From Yoonia litorea (GTDB lineage Bacteria > Pseudomonadota > Alphaproteobacteria > Rhodobacterales > Rhodobacteraceae), in the NCBI RefSeq assembly GCF_900114675.1, contig NZ_FOZM01000001.1, forward strand, positions 1,860,001 to 1,924,000: a stretch of DNA of 64,000 nucleotides, given 5' to 3'. Every line of letters starts with the position of its first letter. Position 1 is the stretch's first letter. The notes beneath the pieces were generated by a model. That model saw nothing but the letters and a program-made list of their open reading frames with translations. It was not told the origin of the DNA and did no database searches. Both the position numbers and the translations under genes were made by a program. Below are positions 1 through 8,708 of the stretch, one piece after another.

Positions 1-120
1 ATCAATAAAGAGGATGCCGCCGTGGTCACGCACCCGATTGACCCATCCCGACAGGCGAACGGTCTCACCGACGTTGGCAGAAGTCAGAGCGGCACAAGTA
101 TGGCTGCGATAGGCGTGCAT
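1..120 (-). CDS. aspS: Aspartyl-tRNA synthetase, N-terminal fragment
   Basis: Only the first 40 codons lie in the window; the gene runs off the left edge. The reverse strand reads [20 protein letters not shown] from an ATG at 118-120, followed by [18 protein letters not shown]. This is the typical start of bacterial AspRS, the OB-fold anticodon-binding domain that precedes the class II catalytic core. The enzyme charges tRNA-Asp in the cytoplasm. Non-discriminating forms that also charge tRNA-Asn exist in bacteria lacking AsnRS, and this fragment cannot show which form it is. The upstream 117 bp separate it from bchJ, which is read in the same direction. Confidence 0.93.
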   Translation of the reverse strand, partial: MHAYRSHTCAALTSANVGETVRLSGWVNRVRDHGGILFID

Positions 121-197
121 GGGTTGGGTCCTCAAAGGGGTTATTCCGGTCGGCCCGATACATCCCTTTGACTGCGCGATGTCAACCGTCCGGCTTA

Positions 198-228
198 TCA
201 TTTTGCCCCAAATACTCCCGCCGGAGGC
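198..228 (-). terminator. Repeated stem-loop element, copy 1 (downstream of bchJ)
   Basis: On the minus strand, 10 nt after the bchJ stop, the sequence reads GCCTCCGGCGGGAGTATTT and then GGGGCAAAATGA. CTCC and GGAG pair around a GGCG tetraloop, followed by a short T run. The same 31-bp element recurs at 10041, 19171 and 41161, always just downstream of a minus-strand gene. It is probably a compact transcription terminator or 3'-end processing signal; the T run is short, so rho-independent function is inferred. Confidence 0.6.
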
Positions 229-237
229 CTCAAGTTT

Positions 238-786
238 CTAGAAACTTAGGTTGCGCGCGAGCGCAAAGCGGCATGCGTCATGCCCCGTCGCGCAGCATTC
301 CGTTTCCTGACAGCGCAAGCGCGCGTCCACCAGCGTCCGGAAAAGGGTCTCGAAGACCGCCCTGTGCCAGTGGCAAAGCGGCACCTCGCTGACCTCGCCG
401 CGCACGATCGGATTGTCCACAATCGCAAAGCGCAAAGCGCCCTCGCGTGCAAAGCGCCCTGAGCCCGCAAAGGTCCAGGCATGTTTTGCAATCGCCTTTG
501 ACAGAAGCGGCGCTGCCAAAGCCGACGGCAAGGCCTTTAACACGGTCTGGGCCGGTGACGGAATGCGGTGCGCCATGATGTAATAGGCGGTCCGCACGCC
601 CGCTTCCCATGCAAGTGACGGCGCCATTTCCGGCTCAAGCGTGCGCAGCGCCTGATGCATCCGCGCCGCAGGCCCCTCTGGCATCATGCCCTGATCTGAT
701 GGGGGCGCGAAAACCCCCGCCATCGCCATCACCTGATCGCGAAATCGCCTGCCGCCGGCTTGTTCCAAGACCGGTAAAAGCTGCAA
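238..786 (-). CDS. bchJ: BchJ, bacteriochlorophyll biosynthesis 4-vinyl reductase-type (V4R) protein
   Basis: The protein of about 182 residues has a C-terminal V4R domain with the conserved cysteine-rich ending (CQETECCATGHDACRFAL), typical of BchJ. BchJ was first linked to 8-vinyl reduction of chlorophyllide and is now thought to assist substrate supply around the cyclase or Mg-chelatase steps. It lies directly downstream of bchE, as in other purple bacteria. The start is a problem: the open frame begins only at a TTG (784-786), while the upstream in-frame codons still encode the family-like GQIGPNAILQ. The ideal AGGAGG (835-840) plus ATG (825-827) sits in another frame. A single-base frameshift near the start, a non-standard start or a sequence error is possible. 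Confidence 0.85.
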   Translation of the reverse strand: MQLLPVLEQAGGRRFRDQVMAMAGVFAPPSDQGMMPEGPAARMHQALRTLEPEMAPSLAWEAGVRTAYYIMAHRIPSPAQTVLKALPSALAAPLLSKAIAKHAWTFAGSGRFAREGALRFAIVDNPIVRGEVSEVPLCHWHRAVFETLFRTLVDARLRCQETECCATGHDACRFALARNLSF

Positions 787-829
787 AATGGCATTCGGCC
801 CGATCTGTCCCTGCCCCGCACGAACATCC

Positions 830-2494
830 CTAGGCCTCCTCCATTTGGCCAGATCCCCCGCCGCAGGCTTTCACCGCGGCACCGTTTGGCATCTTGAAAT
901 CGGCATTGCGCTGCACGGCGCGCTCCTTGCCTTGGGCACGGATCGCTGCGCGGCGCTCTGCGGCCTTTGCAGCCTTGTCGGCGCTGGCCTCCCAATCCTC
1001 CATCTGCGCCTCGGCGATGGTGCGGGTGTCGTCAAACTGGAAGTCGAGCCGCCCTTTTGACTGTGGCCCCGTATAGCCCACCTTGCCAAGGTCGTAGAAT
1101 GTCCGTGCAAACCCCGCCTTCATAAAGGCCTTGAGGCAGCCCAAGAGATACCGCCTGCGGAACCCTGTCCCGCGCCATGGATAATGGAACAGCGCCTTTT
1201 TCATGTAGAACCGGCGGTAGTTATTCATCACACCGTCCAGCAATTCGCCCCGCTCCATCGCTTTTGGTTTCATGATAGGCGTCACGAAGTTGTAACGGCT
1301 GAAGTCGAAGACCTCGACCTTGTCTTTCAGTTCCTGAAACAGCGGCGTGAAAGGCCAGGGTGTATACATCGCCCAATTCGCCAGATCAGGCTGCCAGTCC
1401 CACGCCATCTTGTAGGTCTCGTTCAGGGTTTCCGGTGTTTCATTGTCGAGCCCCACGATAAACTGCGCCTCGACCAGAATATCCGCCTCGCGCAACAGGC
1501 GAATGGCGGTCTTGTTCTCTTCGACTTTGGTTTCCTTGTTGAACTGGTCAAGCTTCATCTGGGCGGCGGCCTCTGTCCCCAGACTGACATGCACCAGCCC
1601 CGCCTTGCGATAAAACTTCAGCAATTCGCGGTCGCGGTAGATATCCGTCACCCGCGTGTTGATCCCCCATTTAACGCGATCGGGCAGGCCGCGGGCGATC
1701 AGCTCCTCGCAGAACTGCACAAACTTCTTGCGGTTAATGGTCGGCTCTTCGTCAGCAAGAATGAAGAACCCGACACCTTGTTCATTCACAAGACGTTCGA
1801 TCTCATCCACGACCTTTTTGGGATCACGCACGCGGTAGTCGCGCCAGAACTTCCACTGGCTACAGAAGGAACAGGTGAACGGACAACCGCGCGCCATATT
1901 TGGAATGGCCACACGGGTGTTAAGCGGGATGTAGATGTATTTCTCCCACTCCAGGATCGTCCAATCAGGGTCGATGCCATCGAGGTCTTTGACTGTGCTG
2001 GCCGCTTGCGTCGCGACAATCTCGTCCCCGTCGATAAAGGCAAGGCCGTGGATCTTGCGCTTGTCCGCCGGCCAGCTGCCATCGCGGACGGCCGTCATCA
2101 GCTCTGTGACGATCTCCTCGCCTTCACCGCGCACGATCACATCGACCCAAGGGGCCTCGGAGAGCACCTGTTTGTACATAAAGGTCGCATGAACTCCGCC
2201 CAGCACGCGCAAGGCGTCAGGCGCATGCTCCTTGGCCAGTCGCAGGACCTCTTCTGCTTTGTAGATGGACGGGGTGATTGCCGTGACGCCGACCACATCG
2301 GGTTGCAAGGCCGCGATCTTCTCGGCCACAACTTCGTCAGAATAATCATTCGTCATAGCGTCGATGAAATGGATATCTTCAAAACCCGCACGGCGCAGCG
2401 AGCCTGAGAGATAGGCCACCCATGCCGGAGGCCAGTTGCCTGCGATTTCCGCGCCACCGGATCTGTAATTTGGGTGGACAAATAGAATACGCAT
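830..2494 (-). CDS. bchE: BchE, anaerobic Mg-protoporphyrin IX monomethyl ester oxidative cyclase
   Basis: The 554-residue protein has an N-terminal cobalamin-binding (B12) domain ([14 protein letters not shown]) and a central radical SAM domain with the CxxxCxxC motif at C204, C208 and C211 (CPFTCSFC). It forms the isocyclic ring of bacteriochlorophyll without O2, using water-derived oxygen, SAM and B12. I chose the ATG at 2492-2494 rather than upstream in-frame starts because AGAGGAG lies 8 nt before it and the protein then starts at the conserved MRILFVHP. Tandem TGT-N12-ACA palindromes and an FNR-like site lie 18-68 bp upstream, indicating repression by PpsR under oxygen/light and activation by FnrL when oxygen is low. 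It is cotranscribed with bchJ. Confidence 0.96.
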   Translation of the reverse strand: MRILFVHPNYRSGGAEIAGNWPPAWVAYLSGSLRRAGFEDIHFIDAMTNDYSDEVVAEKIAALQPDVVGVTAITPSIYKAEEVLRLAKEHAPDALRVLGGVHATFMYKQVLSEAPWVDVIVRGEGEEIVTELMTAVRDGSWPADKRKIHGLAFIDGDEIVATQAASTVKDLDGIDPDWTILEWEKYIYIPLNTRVAIPNMARGCPFTCSFCSQWKFWRDYRVRDPKKVVDEIERLVNEQGVGFFILADEEPTINRKKFVQFCEELIARGLPDRVKWGINTRVTDIYRDRELLKFYRKAGLVHVSLGTEAAAQMKLDQFNKETKVEENKTAIRLLREADILVEAQFIVGLDNETPETLNETYKMAWDWQPDLANWAMYTPWPFTPLFQELKDKVEVFDFSRYNFVTPIMKPKAMERGELLDGVMNNYRRFYMKKALFHYPWRGTGFRRRYLLGCLKAFMKAGFARTFYDLGKVGYTGPQSKGRLDFQFDDTRTIAEAQMEDWEASADKAAKAAERRAAIRAQGKERAVQRNADFKMPNGAAVKACGGGSGQMEEA

Positions 2495-2511
2495 GGGGCA
2501 ACTCCTCTTTG

Positions 2512-2529
2512 TGTAAATCAAAACTGACA
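2512..2529. promoter_or_regulatory. PpsR/CrtJ operator, proximal palindrome
   Basis: The sequence TGT, 12 bases, ACA matches the PpsR/CrtJ consensus TGT-N12-ACA. It lies 18 bp upstream of the bchE start codon, where it would cover the core promoter. It is paired with a second identical-class palindrome 7 bp further upstream, the close tandem arrangement known for cooperative binding of this tetrameric repressor. Confidence 0.8.
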
Positions 2530-2536
2530 CATTAGC

Positions 2537-2554
2537 TGTCAATCTTGATTGACA
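2537..2554. promoter_or_regulatory. PpsR/CrtJ operator, distal palindrome
   Basis: TGTCAATCTTGATTGACA is both a TGT-N12-ACA match and a near-perfect dyad. Its right end overlaps the FnrL-like site at 2549-2562 by 6 bp, so repressor and activator could exclude each other. Confidence 0.82.
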
Positions 2555-2562
2555 CAGATCAA
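2549..2562. promoter_or_regulatory. FnrL-type (FNR/CRP family) binding site upstream of bchE
   Basis: TTGACACAGATCAA fits the FNR half-site pattern TTGAC/T-N4-A/GTCAA with both half-sites intact. FnrL is known to activate bchE in Rhodobacter under low oxygen. The centre is about 62 bp upstream of the start codon, compatible with class II activation if the transcript starts about 20 nt before the ATG. The transcription start itself is not visible from sequence. Confidence 0.7.
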
Positions 2563-2684
2563 ACGGCCTTTGCTTTATTGCTTGATTTTTTCTGCGATAC
2601 GCCGATTCAAGCGCCCGCACCCTCTTGCGCTGCGGCCCGCCATCCCTATAACCCACGACAATTTGGATAACTGGGGGCACTGCC

Positions 2685-5600
2685 ATGCCAAAGCGTACCG
2701 ACATTCAGTCGATTATGATCATCGGCGCGGGCCCCATTATTATCGGACAGGCCTGCGAGTTTGACTACTCCGGCGCACAAGCCTGCAAGGCGCTGCGCGA
2801 GGAAGGCTACCGCGTCATTCTGGTCAACTCGAACCCGGCCACCATCATGACAGACCCCGGTCTGGCCGACGCAACCTATATCGAGCCGATCACCCCCGAA
2901 ATTGTGGCCAAAATTATCGAGAAAGAGCGCCCCGACGCGCTCTTGCCGACGATGGGTGGACAGACAGGGCTGAACACCTCTCTGGCGCTGGCCGATATGG
3001 GTGTGCTGGAAAAATTCGGCGTGGAGATGATCGGTGCCAAGCGCGAGGCCATCGAAATGGCCGAAGACCGCAAGCTTTTCCGCGAAGCCATGGACCGTCT
3101 GGGTATCGAGAACCCCAAGGCCACCATCGTCACCGCGCCCAAAGGTGATCTGAATGCGGGCGTGAAACTGGCCATGGACGCGCTGGAAGATATCGGTTTG
3201 CCAGCCATCATCCGCCCTGCCTTTACCCTTGGCGGCACAGGCGGCGGCGTGGCTTACAACCGCGAGGAATATGAATTCTATTGCCGCTCCGGCATGGACG
3301 CCTCTCCGGTCGGGCAGATCCTGATTGATGAGTCACTTCTGGGCTGGAAAGAATACGAGATGGAGGTCGTGCGCGACAAAGCCGACAACGCCATCATCGT
3401 CTGCTCCATCGAAAACGTCGATCCCATGGGCGTGCATACGGGCGACTCGATCACTGTCGCCCCCGCCCTGACGCTGACCGACAAGGAATACCAGTTGATG
3501 CGCACGCATAGCATCAACGTGCTGCGCGAAATCGGCGTGGAAACCGGCGGATCCAACGTGCAATGGGCGGTGAACCCTGACGATGGCCGTATGGTCGTGA
3601 TCGAGATGAACCCGCGCGTGTCGCGGTCGTCTGCGCTGGCGTCCAAGGCCACAGGTTTCCCGATTGCCAAGATCGCCGCGAAACTGGCCGTTGGCTATAC
3701 GCTCGACGAACTCGACAACGACATCACCGGCGTCACACCTGCGTCATTCGAGCCGACAATTGACTATGTCGTCACCAAAATCCCGCGCTTTGCCTTCGAG
3801 AAATTCGCAGGCTCCGAACCCTACCTGACCACGGCCATGAAATCCGTGGGCGAGGCCATGGCGATCGGCCGCACGATCCACGAATCCATGCAAAAGGCGC
3901 TGGCGTCGATGGAAACCGGCCTGACCGGCTTTGACGAAATCGACATTCCAGGCGCCCCTGATCAGGCCGCCATCACCAAGGCGCTGGCCAAACAGACCCC
4001 CGACCGTATCCGTGTGATCGCGCAGGCCATGCGGCACGGGCTGTCTGACGACGAGATCTTCGCCGTGACGAAATTCGATCCGTGGTTCCTCGCCCGAATC
4101 CGCGAGATCATCCAGAAAGAGGCCGAACTGAAGGTCAACGGTCTGCCGGTCTCCGAAGAGGGGCTGCGCCGCGTCAAGATGATGGGTTTCACCGATGCCC
4201 GTCTGGCCAAGCTGACGGGCCGCGACGAAGATCAGGTACGCCGCGCGCGTCAGAACCTCGGCGTGAATGCAGTTTTCAAGCGGATCGACACCTGCGCTGC
4301 CGAATTCGAGGCCCAGACGCCTTACATGTATTCCACCTATGAAACGCCGGTGATGGATGACGCCGAATGCGAGGCGCGCCCGTCAGACCGCAAGAAGGTT
4401 GTGATCCTTGGTGGTGGCCCGAACCGGATCGGACAGGGGATCGAGTTCGATTACTGCTGTTGTCACGCCTGTTTCGCCCTGACCGATCAGGGCTACGAGA
4501 CGATCATGATCAACTGCAACCCCGAGACGGTTTCCACCGATTATGACACCTCTGACCGGCTTTACTTCGAACCGCTGACCTTTGAACACGTCATGGAAAT
4601 CCTGCGGGTCGAACAGGAAAACGGCACTTTGCACGGTGTTATCGTGCAGTTCGGCGGACAGACCCCGCTGAAGCTTGCCAATGCGCTCAATGATGCCGGC
4701 ATCCCGATCCTTGGCACAACGCCTGATGCGATCGACCTCGCCGAAGACCGCGAAAGGTTCCAGGACCTTGTGAACCGCCTCGGCCTCAAGCAGCCCAAGA
4801 ACGGCATCGCCCATTCCGATGCCGAAGCGCTTGAGATCGCCGATGGCATCGGCTTCCCGCTGGTCATCCGGCCCTCTTACGTGCTGGGCGGACGCGCAAT
4901 GGAAATCGTCCGCGATCAGGCACAGCTTGAACGCTATATCTCTGACGCCGTTGTCGTCTCGGGCGACAGCCCCGTGTTGCTCGACAGCTATCTTTCGGGT
5001 GCGGTCGAGGTGGACGTGGACTGCCTGTCAGACGGCACAAACACGCATGTTGCGGGCATCATGCAGCACATCGAAGAGGCCGGCGTCCACTCGGGCGACA
5101 GCGCCTGCTCCTTGCCGCCCTATTCGCTGTCTGACGCGATGATCGCCGAAATCCGCCGCCAGACCGAAGCGCTGGCAAAGGCCCTCAACGTTGTCGGCCT
5201 GATGAACGTGCAATTTGCCGTCAAGGACGAAGAAGTCTACCTCATCGAGGTCAACCCCCGCGCCTCGCGCACCGTGCCATTTGTCGCCAAAGCGACCGAT
5301 TCAGCCATTGCGTCGATTGCCGCACGCCTGATGGCTGGCGAACCGCTGACGAACTTCCCGCTGCGCGAGCCTTATCCGCCAGCGGACAACCCGATGGATG
5401 TGCTGCCACTTGGCGATCCGTTCCAACTGGCCGACCCGCATACACCGTGGTTCAGCGTGAAAGAGGCCGTGTTGCCATTCGCCCGCTTCCCCGGCGTCGA
5501 TACGATCCTTGGCCCCGAAATGCGGTCAACCGGAGAGGTCATGGGCTGGGACCGGTCCTTCCCGCGCGCATTCCTTAAGGCGCAACTTGGCGCAGGGACC

Positions 5601-6002
5601 AACCTGCCAGAGGAAGGCACCGTGTTCATTTCGATCAGGGACGCCGACAAGACGGCAGATATGATTGAAGCTGCGCAAATCCTCCTCAAGCTGGGTTTCG
5701 AAATCGTGGCCACACGGGGCACCGCCCGCTGGCTCACTGAAAACCAAATTGATTGCGAAGTGGTGAACAAGGTCTATGAAGGTGGTCTGACCATCGTTGA
5801 TCGTCTCAAAGACGGCCATATCGCACTGGTCTTCAACACCACCGAGGGCGCACAAGCCGTCGAGGACAGCCGCGATATCCGCGCCGTCACCCTTTACGGC
5901 AAAATCCCCTACTTCACGACCGCCGCCGCCGCTCACGCCGCAGCACTTGCCATGCAAGCCGGCTTCGAAGGCGACGTCGGCGTCAGGGCGTTGCAGGGCT
6001 AA
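2685..6002 (+). CDS. carB: Carbamoyl-phosphate synthase large subunit
   Basis: The 1105-residue protein has the classical tandem layout: two homologous carboxyphosphate/carbamate synthase halves, each with a pre-ATP-grasp and an ATP-grasp domain. Signatures include [20 protein letters not shown] near the N terminus, [20 protein letters not shown] at the second half, and glycine-rich ATP loops ([16 protein letters not shown]). The C-terminal allosteric MGS-like domain ends near residue 1100. With CarA, not in this window, it makes carbamoyl phosphate from glutamine, bicarbonate and two ATP for arginine and pyrimidine synthesis. The length is usual for Rhodobacterales. It is transcribed divergently from bchE across a 190-bp intergenic region and appears monocistronic. 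Confidence 0.98.
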   Translation: MPKRTDIQSIMIIGAGPIIIGQACEFDYSGAQACKALREEGYRVILVNSNPATIMTDPGLADATYIEPITPEIVAKIIEKERPDALLPTMGGQTGLNTSLALADMGVLEKFGVEMIGAKREAIEMAEDRKLFREAMDRLGIENPKATIVTAPKGDLNAGVKLAMDALEDIGLPAIIRPAFTLGGTGGGVAYNREEYEFYCRSGMDASPVGQILIDESLLGWKEYEMEVVRDKADNAIIVCSIENVDPMGVHTGDSITVAPALTLTDKEYQLMRTHSINVLREIGVETGGSNVQWAVNPDDGRMVVIEMNPRVSRSSALASKATGFPIAKIAAKLAVGYTLDELDNDITGVTPASFEPTIDYVVTKIPRFAFEKFAGSEPYLTTAMKSVGEAMAIGRTIHESMQKALASMETGLTGFDEIDIPGAPDQAAITKALAKQTPDRIRVIAQAMRHGLSDDEIFAVTKFDPWFLARIREIIQKEAELKVNGLPVSEEGLRRVKMMGFTDARLAKLTGRDEDQVRRARQNLGVNAVFKRIDTCAAEFEAQTPYMYSTYETPVMDDAECEARPSDRKKVVILGGGPNRIGQGIEFDYCCCHACFALTDQGYETIMINCNPETVSTDYDTSDRLYFEPLTFEHVMEILRVEQENGTLHGVIVQFGGQTPLKLANALNDAGIPILGTTPDAIDLAEDRERFQDLVNRLGLKQPKNGIAHSDAEALEIADGIGFPLVIRPSYVLGGRAMEIVRDQAQLERYISDAVVVSGDSPVLLDSYLSGAVEVDVDCLSDGTNTHVAGIMQHIEEAGVHSGDSACSLPPYSLSDAMIAEIRRQTEALAKALNVVGLMNVQFAVKDEEVYLIEVNPRASRTVPFVAKATDSAIASIAARLMAGEPLTNFPLREPYPPADNPMDVLPLGDPFQLADPHTPWFSVKEAVLPFARFPGVDTILGPEMRSTGEVMGWDRSFPRAFLKAQLGAGTNLPEEGTVFISIRDADKTADMIEAAQILLKLGFEIVATRGTARWLTENQIDCEVVNKVYEGGLTIVDRLKDGHIALVFNTTEGAQAVEDSRDIRAVTLYGKIPYFTTAAAAHAAALAMQAGFEGDVGVRALQG

Positions 6003-6020
6003 TCAACCGGCAAGTTCAGT

Positions 6021-6052
6021 CGGGGGGCAACCGTCACAACAGTCGCCCCCCG
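6021..6052. terminator. Bidirectional stem-loop between carB and the BrnA-like gene
   Basis: CGGGGGGC (6021-6028) pairs perfectly with GCCCCCCG (6045-6052) around a 16-nt loop. It sits between the convergent stops of carB and the BrnA-like gene, so it can stop transcription from both sides. There is no clear T run on either side. Confidence 0.6.
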
Positions 6053-6053
6053 C

Positions 6054-6554
6054 TCACCAGCCGGCGTCTTGCCCGTTCGCCCAGCGCAGCGGGTCGTCGT
6101 CTTCGCACTCTTGCGCTTCTCTGATCCGGTCAAGCCGCGCACCGATCTCTGCACGGATCTGGTCGAAATCGAGCTCTTTTTCCTCTGCCTTGGCTGCCGC
6201 ATCCTCAGCCCCCTCGCGGAAAAATCTGGCGGTCGCGGTGCCTGTCTCCGGTCCTTCCACCACACCGGCCAGCCGGAAATACATGAACGCCCGCAATGCC
6301 GCGTTGATCCGCGGCTGATAGCCCTCCCCCATCGCCTTGAAGAACTTGACCACATCCGCATCCAGCCGGATTGTCACACGCTCCGTGCGGGTGTCGCGAT
6401 GGGCGCGGGTTTTCCAGATGTCATCCCAGCCTGCAGGCAATCCGCCTGCCGCGATAAGCGTCGCGTGCTGGTCCCATTCGATCCGGCGCATCGCATCGAC
6501 AGCATAGCCCCATTGCGTGCGTTCGGTCTTGGTCATTGGCTTGGGCTTGGTCAT
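6054..6554 (-). CDS. BrnA-like ribbon-helix-helix DNA-binding protein (orphan antitoxin-type)
   Basis: The 166-residue protein contains a BrnA-antitoxin-like segment: RVTIRLDADVVKFFKAMG followed by GYQPRINAALRAFM. This is the pattern of the ribbon-helix-helix fold in BrnA, where the beta strand (VTIRLD) reads DNA. The start is ATG 6552-6554 with AAGGAGG upstream. The N-terminal part is an extra basic region, and the C-terminal part is an acidic, probably helical tail (FDQIRAEIGARLDRIREAQE). No BrnT toxin gene is adjacent, so it is either an orphan antitoxin or a regulator that reuses the fold. A five-unit 11-bp iteron array lies 72 bp upstream of its start, between it and the divergent ketoacyl synthase gene, and is a likely operator. 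Confidence 0.75.
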   Translation of the reverse strand: MTKPKPMTKTERTQWGYAVDAMRRIEWDQHATLIAAGGLPAGWDDIWKTRAHRDTRTERVTIRLDADVVKFFKAMGEGYQPRINAALRAFMYFRLAGVVEGPETGTATARFFREGAEDAAAKAEEKELDFDQIRAEIGARLDRIREAQECEDDDPLRWANGQDAGW

Positions 6555-6626
6555 AGTGGCCTCCTTGCTGGGACCAGACTGCCTCAAAGGGTTAAAAACC
6601 CGGTAACACCAGCGTACGCACAGGCT

Positions 6627-6681
6627 GTGTACAGTTGGTGCACGGCCTGTGTACGCGTAGTGTACGCTTGGTGCAGCCACT
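6627..6681. repeat. 11-bp iteron array between brnA-like and fabH-like genes
   Basis: Five consecutive 11-bp units start at 6627, 6638, 6649, 6660 and 6671: GTGTACAGTTG, GTGCACGGCCT, GTGTACGCGTA, GTGTACGCTTG, GTGCAGCCACT. A degenerate sixth unit may precede them at 6616. The consensus is GTGYACGSYTN. The period is close to one helical turn, so every unit faces the same side of the DNA. It lies in the divergent promoter region of the RHH gene (6554) and the ketoacyl synthase gene (6776). Confidence 0.75.
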
Positions 6682-6775
6682 GTTCCCCTACGTCACTCTT
6701 GCACCTCACGCCCCCTTCTGGACATGACCTCATGACCGGAATTAGGCTTTGGCCCAGCGCACGGGGGAACGGTTT

Positions 6776-7894
6776 ATGCATAATGTCGCCATCACAGGAA
6801 CAGGGGTTTTCACGCCCAGCCAGGTCATCACCAATGACGAACTGGTTGCCGCCTTCAACGCCTATGCCGACCGCTGGAACGCCGAGAATGCCGATGCGAT
6901 CGCCGCAGGAGAGGTCGAGGCCAAACAGCATTCCTCATCCGAATTTATCGTCGCGGCCTCAGGCATCGAGAACCGCTATGTTCTTGATAAAGAAGGCGTT
7001 CTCGACCCGTCCCGCATGCACCCCCGCCTTGATCCGCGCCCCGATGACCAGCCGGGCTACATGGCCGAGATCGGCGTAGACGCCGCAACGAAAGCGCTGG
7101 CGGCTGCCGGTGTTGAGGCTTCAGAGGTTGACCTGATCTTATGTGCCGCCTCCAACATGGAGCGCGCCTACCCGGCCATTGCCGTGGAAATTCAGGCACT
7201 TCTCGGCGCTGGCGGCTTTGCCTATGATATGAACGTCGCCTGTTCCAGCGCCACATTTGGCATCCAGACGGCAGCGGATATGATCCGCGCAGGCTCCATC
7301 CGCCGCGCCCTCGTCATCAACCCGGAAATCTGTTCCGCCCATCTGGAATGGCGCGACCGCGACTGCCATTTCATCTTCGGCGATGTGGCAACTGCGACGT
7401 TGCTGGAACGTGACGAAGACCTCGACAAACCGAAATTCAAAGTCCTCTCGACCCGCTGCGCGACCCAGTTCAGCAACAATATCCGCAACAATAACGGGTA
7501 CTTGCGCCGCACACAGGACCAGATGGAAGACCGCCGTGACATGCAGTTCATGCAAAACGGGCGCAAGGTGTTCAAAGAGGTCTTGCCGCTCGTCAGCAAG
7601 CACATTCTCAGCCATCTGCAAGAGACTGGCGTTGCCGCCGGCGACCTGCGTCGCCTCTGGTTGCATCAGGCCAACAAGACGATGAACGACTATATCGGCA
7701 AAAAGGTTCTCGGCCGTACGCCCGCGCCACACGCACAACCCAATATCCTGCAAGACTACGCCAACACCTCCTCCGCTGGCTCGATCATCGCCTTCTCGCA
7801 AAACTCGTCTGATCTTGCACCGGGCGACAAAGGGCTGATTTGTTCTTTCGGGGCGGGGTATTCTGTGGGATCAGTGGTTGTCGAGCGCGCCTGA
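6776..7894 (+). CDS. Beta-ketoacyl-ACP synthase III (FabH-like thiolase-fold enzyme)
   Basis: The 372-residue thiolase-fold condensing enzyme has the Cys-His-Asn triad: C156 in NVACSSATFG, H297 in WLHQANKTMND and N330 in QDYANTSSAGS. KAS III enzymes condense an acyl-CoA starter with malonyl-ACP. The protein is longer than E. coli FabH (317 aa) because of an N-terminal insertion (about residues 28-60) seen in a FabH-like subfamily of unclear starter specificity. It is probably not the main FabH, which normally lies next to plsX and ihfA. I prefer the start at MHNVAITGTG (ATG 6776), which follows a GGGGGAA ribosome-binding site and fits the family. An in-frame start 27 nt upstream is less likely. 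Confidence 0.9.
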   Translation: MHNVAITGTGVFTPSQVITNDELVAAFNAYADRWNAENADAIAAGEVEAKQHSSSEFIVAASGIENRYVLDKEGVLDPSRMHPRLDPRPDDQPGYMAEIGVDAATKALAAAGVEASEVDLILCAASNMERAYPAIAVEIQALLGAGGFAYDMNVACSSATFGIQTAADMIRAGSIRRALVINPEICSAHLEWRDRDCHFIFGDVATATLLERDEDLDKPKFKVLSTRCATQFSNNIRNNNGYLRRTQDQMEDRRDMQFMQNGRKVFKEVLPLVSKHILSHLQETGVAAGDLRRLWLHQANKTMNDYIGKKVLGRTPAPHAQPNILQDYANTSSAGSIIAFSQNSSDLAPGDKGLICSFGAGYSVGSVVVERA

Positions 7895-7921
7895 GCGCCC
7901 GCAATCACGGAGGAACTGACG

Positions 7922-7996
7922 ATGAAGGTTATCTTTACCTTTTCCGCGCTAGTCTTGCTGGCAGCCTGCGGTGTGCCATTCGTGCCGTTTGTCTAG
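7922..7996 (+). CDS. Very small lipoprotein (24 residues)
   Basis: The open frame reads [20 protein letters not shown] and ends VPFV. It has a lysine, a hydrophobic core and a textbook lipobox LAAC (cleavage before C16), leaving a mature lipopeptide of only nine residues. GGAGGA lies 8 nt before the ATG, so translation is credible. It starts 27 nt after the ketoacyl synthase stop and is probably cotranscribed. Its stop codon overlaps the stop of the convergent arsH by 2 nt. Tiny lipoproteins of this form are widespread and poorly characterised. Confidence 0.7.
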   Translation: MKVIFTFSALVLLAACGVPFVPFV

Positions 7997-8706
7997 CTGC
8001 TGACGCGCTTGTGCACAGCGGCAAGTGTTTCAACCTGCTCTGAATAGCGGTCGGTCAACATCTCAGTCCGCCCGCGCGTCATCACGGTAAAGCGGGCCAG
8101 CTCCTGCATCACATCGACGATGCGGTTGTAGTAGGGTGACGGCTTCATCCGGCCGCCCTCGAACTCTTGCCAGGCTTTCGCAACGGAAGACTGGTTGGGG
8201 ATCGTCACCAGACGCATCCAGCGCCCCAGAATGCGTAACTGGTTGACAACATTGAAGGATTGCGAACCCCCGCAAACCTGCATGACGGCGAGTGTCTTGC
8301 CCTGCGTGGGCCTGATCCCGCCAATCGGCGAAAGCGGGATCCAGTCGATCTGGGTTTTCATGATCCCCGTCATGGCCCCGTGACGTTCCGGGCTGGACCA
8401 GACCATGCCCTCGCTCCACATCACCAGATCACGCAGCTCTGCGACTTTGGGATGTGTGGCCTCTGCATCATCAGGCAAAGGCAAGCCGGATGGGTTGAAA
8501 AACCGCGTCTCGCAGCCGAGCGCCCGCAGAACCCGCGCACCTTCTTCGGCAGCAAGTCGCGAATAGCTGGTCTCGCGCAACGACCCGTAGAGCAACAGGA
8601 TACGTGGCGGATGGTGCGGGCCGTCAGGTCCCGCCAGGCCCTCGATATCCAGCGGTGACAAAGCCTCTGGCTGGATGTGCGGCAGATCGGACAGATCACG
8701 CGCCAT
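7993..8706 (-). CDS. arsH: ArsH, NADPH-dependent FMN reductase / organoarsenical oxidase
   Basis: The 237-residue flavodoxin-like protein starts at [10 protein letters not shown]. The family-specific run [18 protein letters not shown] holds the FMN phosphate-binding loop (GSLRETSYS), followed by [11 protein letters not shown] and [15 protein letters not shown]. ArsH uses NADPH and FMN to oxidise trivalent methylarsenicals and also reduces quinones and azo dyes. It lies 2 nt after the CII-like regulator gene and converges on the small lipoprotein gene. No arsR, arsB or arsC adjoins it. An ArsR-ArsP operon is present 48 kb away in the same window. Confidence 0.92.
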   Translation of the reverse strand: MARDLSDLPHIQPEALSPLDIEGLAGPDGPHHPPRILLLYGSLRETSYSRLAAEEGARVLRALGCETRFFNPSGLPLPDDAEATHPKVAELRDLVMWSEGMVWSSPERHGAMTGIMKTQIDWIPLSPIGGIRPTQGKTLAVMQVCGGSQSFNVVNQLRILGRWMRLVTIPNQSSVAKAWQEFEGGRMKPSPYYNRIVDVMQELARFTVMTRGRTEMLTDRYSEQVETLAAVHKRVSS

Positions 8707-8708
8707 CG

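Noticed and set aside
6616-6681. CRISPR-like repeats
   Set aside because: The units are 11 bp and contiguous without spacers, so this is an iteron array and not a CRISPR.
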